NCBI GenBank assembly: GCA_021442155.1
Contig: CM038221.1
Coordinates: forward strand, 25,945,906-26,009,905
Reading direction: 5' to 3'
Length of the DNA: 64,000 nucleotides
Source of the DNA: Cymbidium sinense
Taxonomy: Eukaryota; Streptophyta; Magnoliopsida; Asparagales; Orchidaceae
Shown here piece by piece: positions 62,936-64,000 of the stretch; position 1 is the first letter of the stretch; every line of letters begins with the position of its first letter. The notes under the pieces are model-generated. The model searched no databases and had not been told where the DNA came from. It saw only the letters and a list, made by a program, of their open reading frames with translations. A program made the translations under genes and the position numbers.

Positions 62936-64000
62936 TGGAACAACCATCCAATTCCATTAGGGTAATCCTTGGGGATGACTGTGATCCTTCCAACACTAAA
63001 GAAGGTTGGGATATCTCCTTATCCAAAATCTCTAAAAAGATTATTAAGAAGATCAAGAAACTTTCCTTGCAGGTGCCTATGTCAGCTCAAACCTCCAACA
63101 TCAAGGAAGGTTTGCAGGCCGAGCCAACTCAGGAAAGGGGAGCTCAGCGGCGGCAACAACATGTGCTGGCAGGGGCCGATGCCCAACCCGTGAGTCTCAG
63201 GTCCACCATTACATTACCACATCGGTAGCTACCACTATTTCATTAGTTCTTCTTCCACTAGTGACATCTTGTATCGGCGTGAATGAGGGCATCAATCCCT
63301 CTTACTTGATTTTACTTGTACCTCCTATCAAATCCAAGGGGTGAAGAATAAAAGCTAGCTTGAATTACATATGTGTCACTTGATGGGTTACCCAATCTAT
63401 TCTAATAACTCTTCAAGTCTAAACAATAACTATAATAATTTTGATCTTTCTCTTTCTAATTCAGAGTTAGATTTTCCTACTTTGAATACTACGGGTTCAC
63501 CTCTTGAGATAGACTTGGAATCATCTGATTCTAAGGGTCCCATAGGAGAAGTTATAGGTGAGCCTAATGTAACCTTCCATTACCATTACCTACCAAGAGA
63601 TCACAGTCAACCTCCGTGGTGGCAGGTTCTACCTCTAGGGCGGCACCTCAAGATAGAAAATAAGTCATTGGTTGAGGATCAAGCCCCTCCACGGATGCTC
63701 CACCCTTGGATATGCTTTATGGAGGATCATCCCAAGGTGGACTACAATGTCCTTCTCTCTAAGAAAGTTGTCAAAGCTAAGCATATGATGCCCTATCTTA
63801 TCAAAGAGATGAGAATCATTAATCAAGGCTCTCCTTGATCTTGATATATGCTTAGCTCAGCTGACCACTATTGGTGAGGAGGCACATTTTTTTAGAGAAG
63901 CTCAAAGGATTACTTTAACAGATGAAGACCTTCTTCTAGGGGACATGGAGCACAACCTTCCCTCACATAATTGACATGGGTGATTGACTTGCAGAGTTCT
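62935..64000 (+). pseudogene. Gag-protease linker and start of protease region, truncated by window edge
   Basis: The frame from 62935 (97 codons) has a Lys-rich segment (ISKKIIKKIKKLS), then shifts to the longest ORF of the element, 63371-63838 (155 codons). That ORF is Ser/Asn-rich at its start and ends HPKVDYNVLLSKKVVKAKHMM. Another frame continues from about 63825 with a TLTDEDLLLGDMEHN stretch (near 63915-63960). In Tat-type elements a similar acidic ...DDDL..EG..H.RPL segment comes just before the protease Asp-x-Gly-Ser active site, which would fall beyond the edge. The catalytic residues are therefore not in view. Confidence 0.65.

Larger units (their letters stand above)
50418..64000 (+). 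mobile_element. Ogre/Tat-like Ty3/gypsy retrotransposon (LTR-C to protease), truncated by window edge
   Basis: This copy ties the parts together in canonical order: LTR 50418-58085, tRNA-Arg primer-binding site 58096-58113, a leader of about 1.9 kb with hairpin repeats, an ORF1-like relic, gag, and the linker to protease at the right edge. A long leader, a coding region before gag, a very long LTR and tRNA-Arg priming all fit the Ogre branch of the Tat lineage. RT is outside the window, so the lineage rests on architecture and gag. Stops and frameshifts make this copy non-autonomous. The five bases before the LTR (TCTAT) would be the left half of any target-site duplication. Confidence 0.85.

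Overview
The window is repeat-dominated, AT-rich DNA from a flowering plant, most likely a eudicot. The plant retroelement lineages, a tRNA-Arg primer-binding site and a tRNA-derived SINE point that way; the species cannot be named. I find no intact host gene. Open reading frames are short, and every coding stretch I can recognise is a decayed retrotransposon.

The main element is a very large Ty3/gypsy retrotransposon of the Tat/Ogre type, present as four LTR copies. LTR-A (1720-9548, minus strand) is joined to its primer-binding site (1690-1710) and to a leader that runs off the left edge. LTR-B (13628-22048, plus) lacks its 3' end. LTR-D (about 47380-50417, minus) is a fragment of the 3' part of the LTR. 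LTR-C (50418-58085, plus) is followed in order by a primer-binding site (58096-58113), a leader with a hairpin array (58257-59880), an ORF1-like relic (59991-61534), gag (61535-62935) and the linker to protease, cut by the right edge. A and B, and D and C, face head to head as long inverted repeats. The LTRs are about 7.7-8.4 kb. Inside them, in element order, are a 150-180 bp tandem repeat, a field of TTGACC/GGTCAA (W-box-like) words, a CpG/GC-rich block ending in a CCACGTGK G-box, and a long AT-rich 3' part.

The most unusual structure is in the leader between the primer-binding site and the first coding region. About 16-20 tandem units each form a stem-loop with a near-constant 10-nt loop (TACCCAAATT or close variants). 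The stems differ between units but change on both sides, so pairing is kept. It is present in both elements that retain a leader.

The spacers hold older, heavily mutated elements. These are an Athila-like gag-protease relic (9880-10560, minus), a gypsy gag relic with a possible tRNA-Met primer-binding site and LTR (26080-28120, minus), a Ty1/copia relic with recognisable gag, integrase, RT and RNase H pieces (28690-32450, plus), and a second copia relic lacking RT (40560-42480, plus) with a candidate LTR pair. There is also a SINE with a clear target-site duplication (34937-35084), a second possible SINE (36766-36880) and a fragment of an unrelated LTR (46790-47370). The remaining spacer is low-complexity AT-rich DNA with microsatellites. 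The region 34480-38300 is the least repeat-like but shows no convincing gene.
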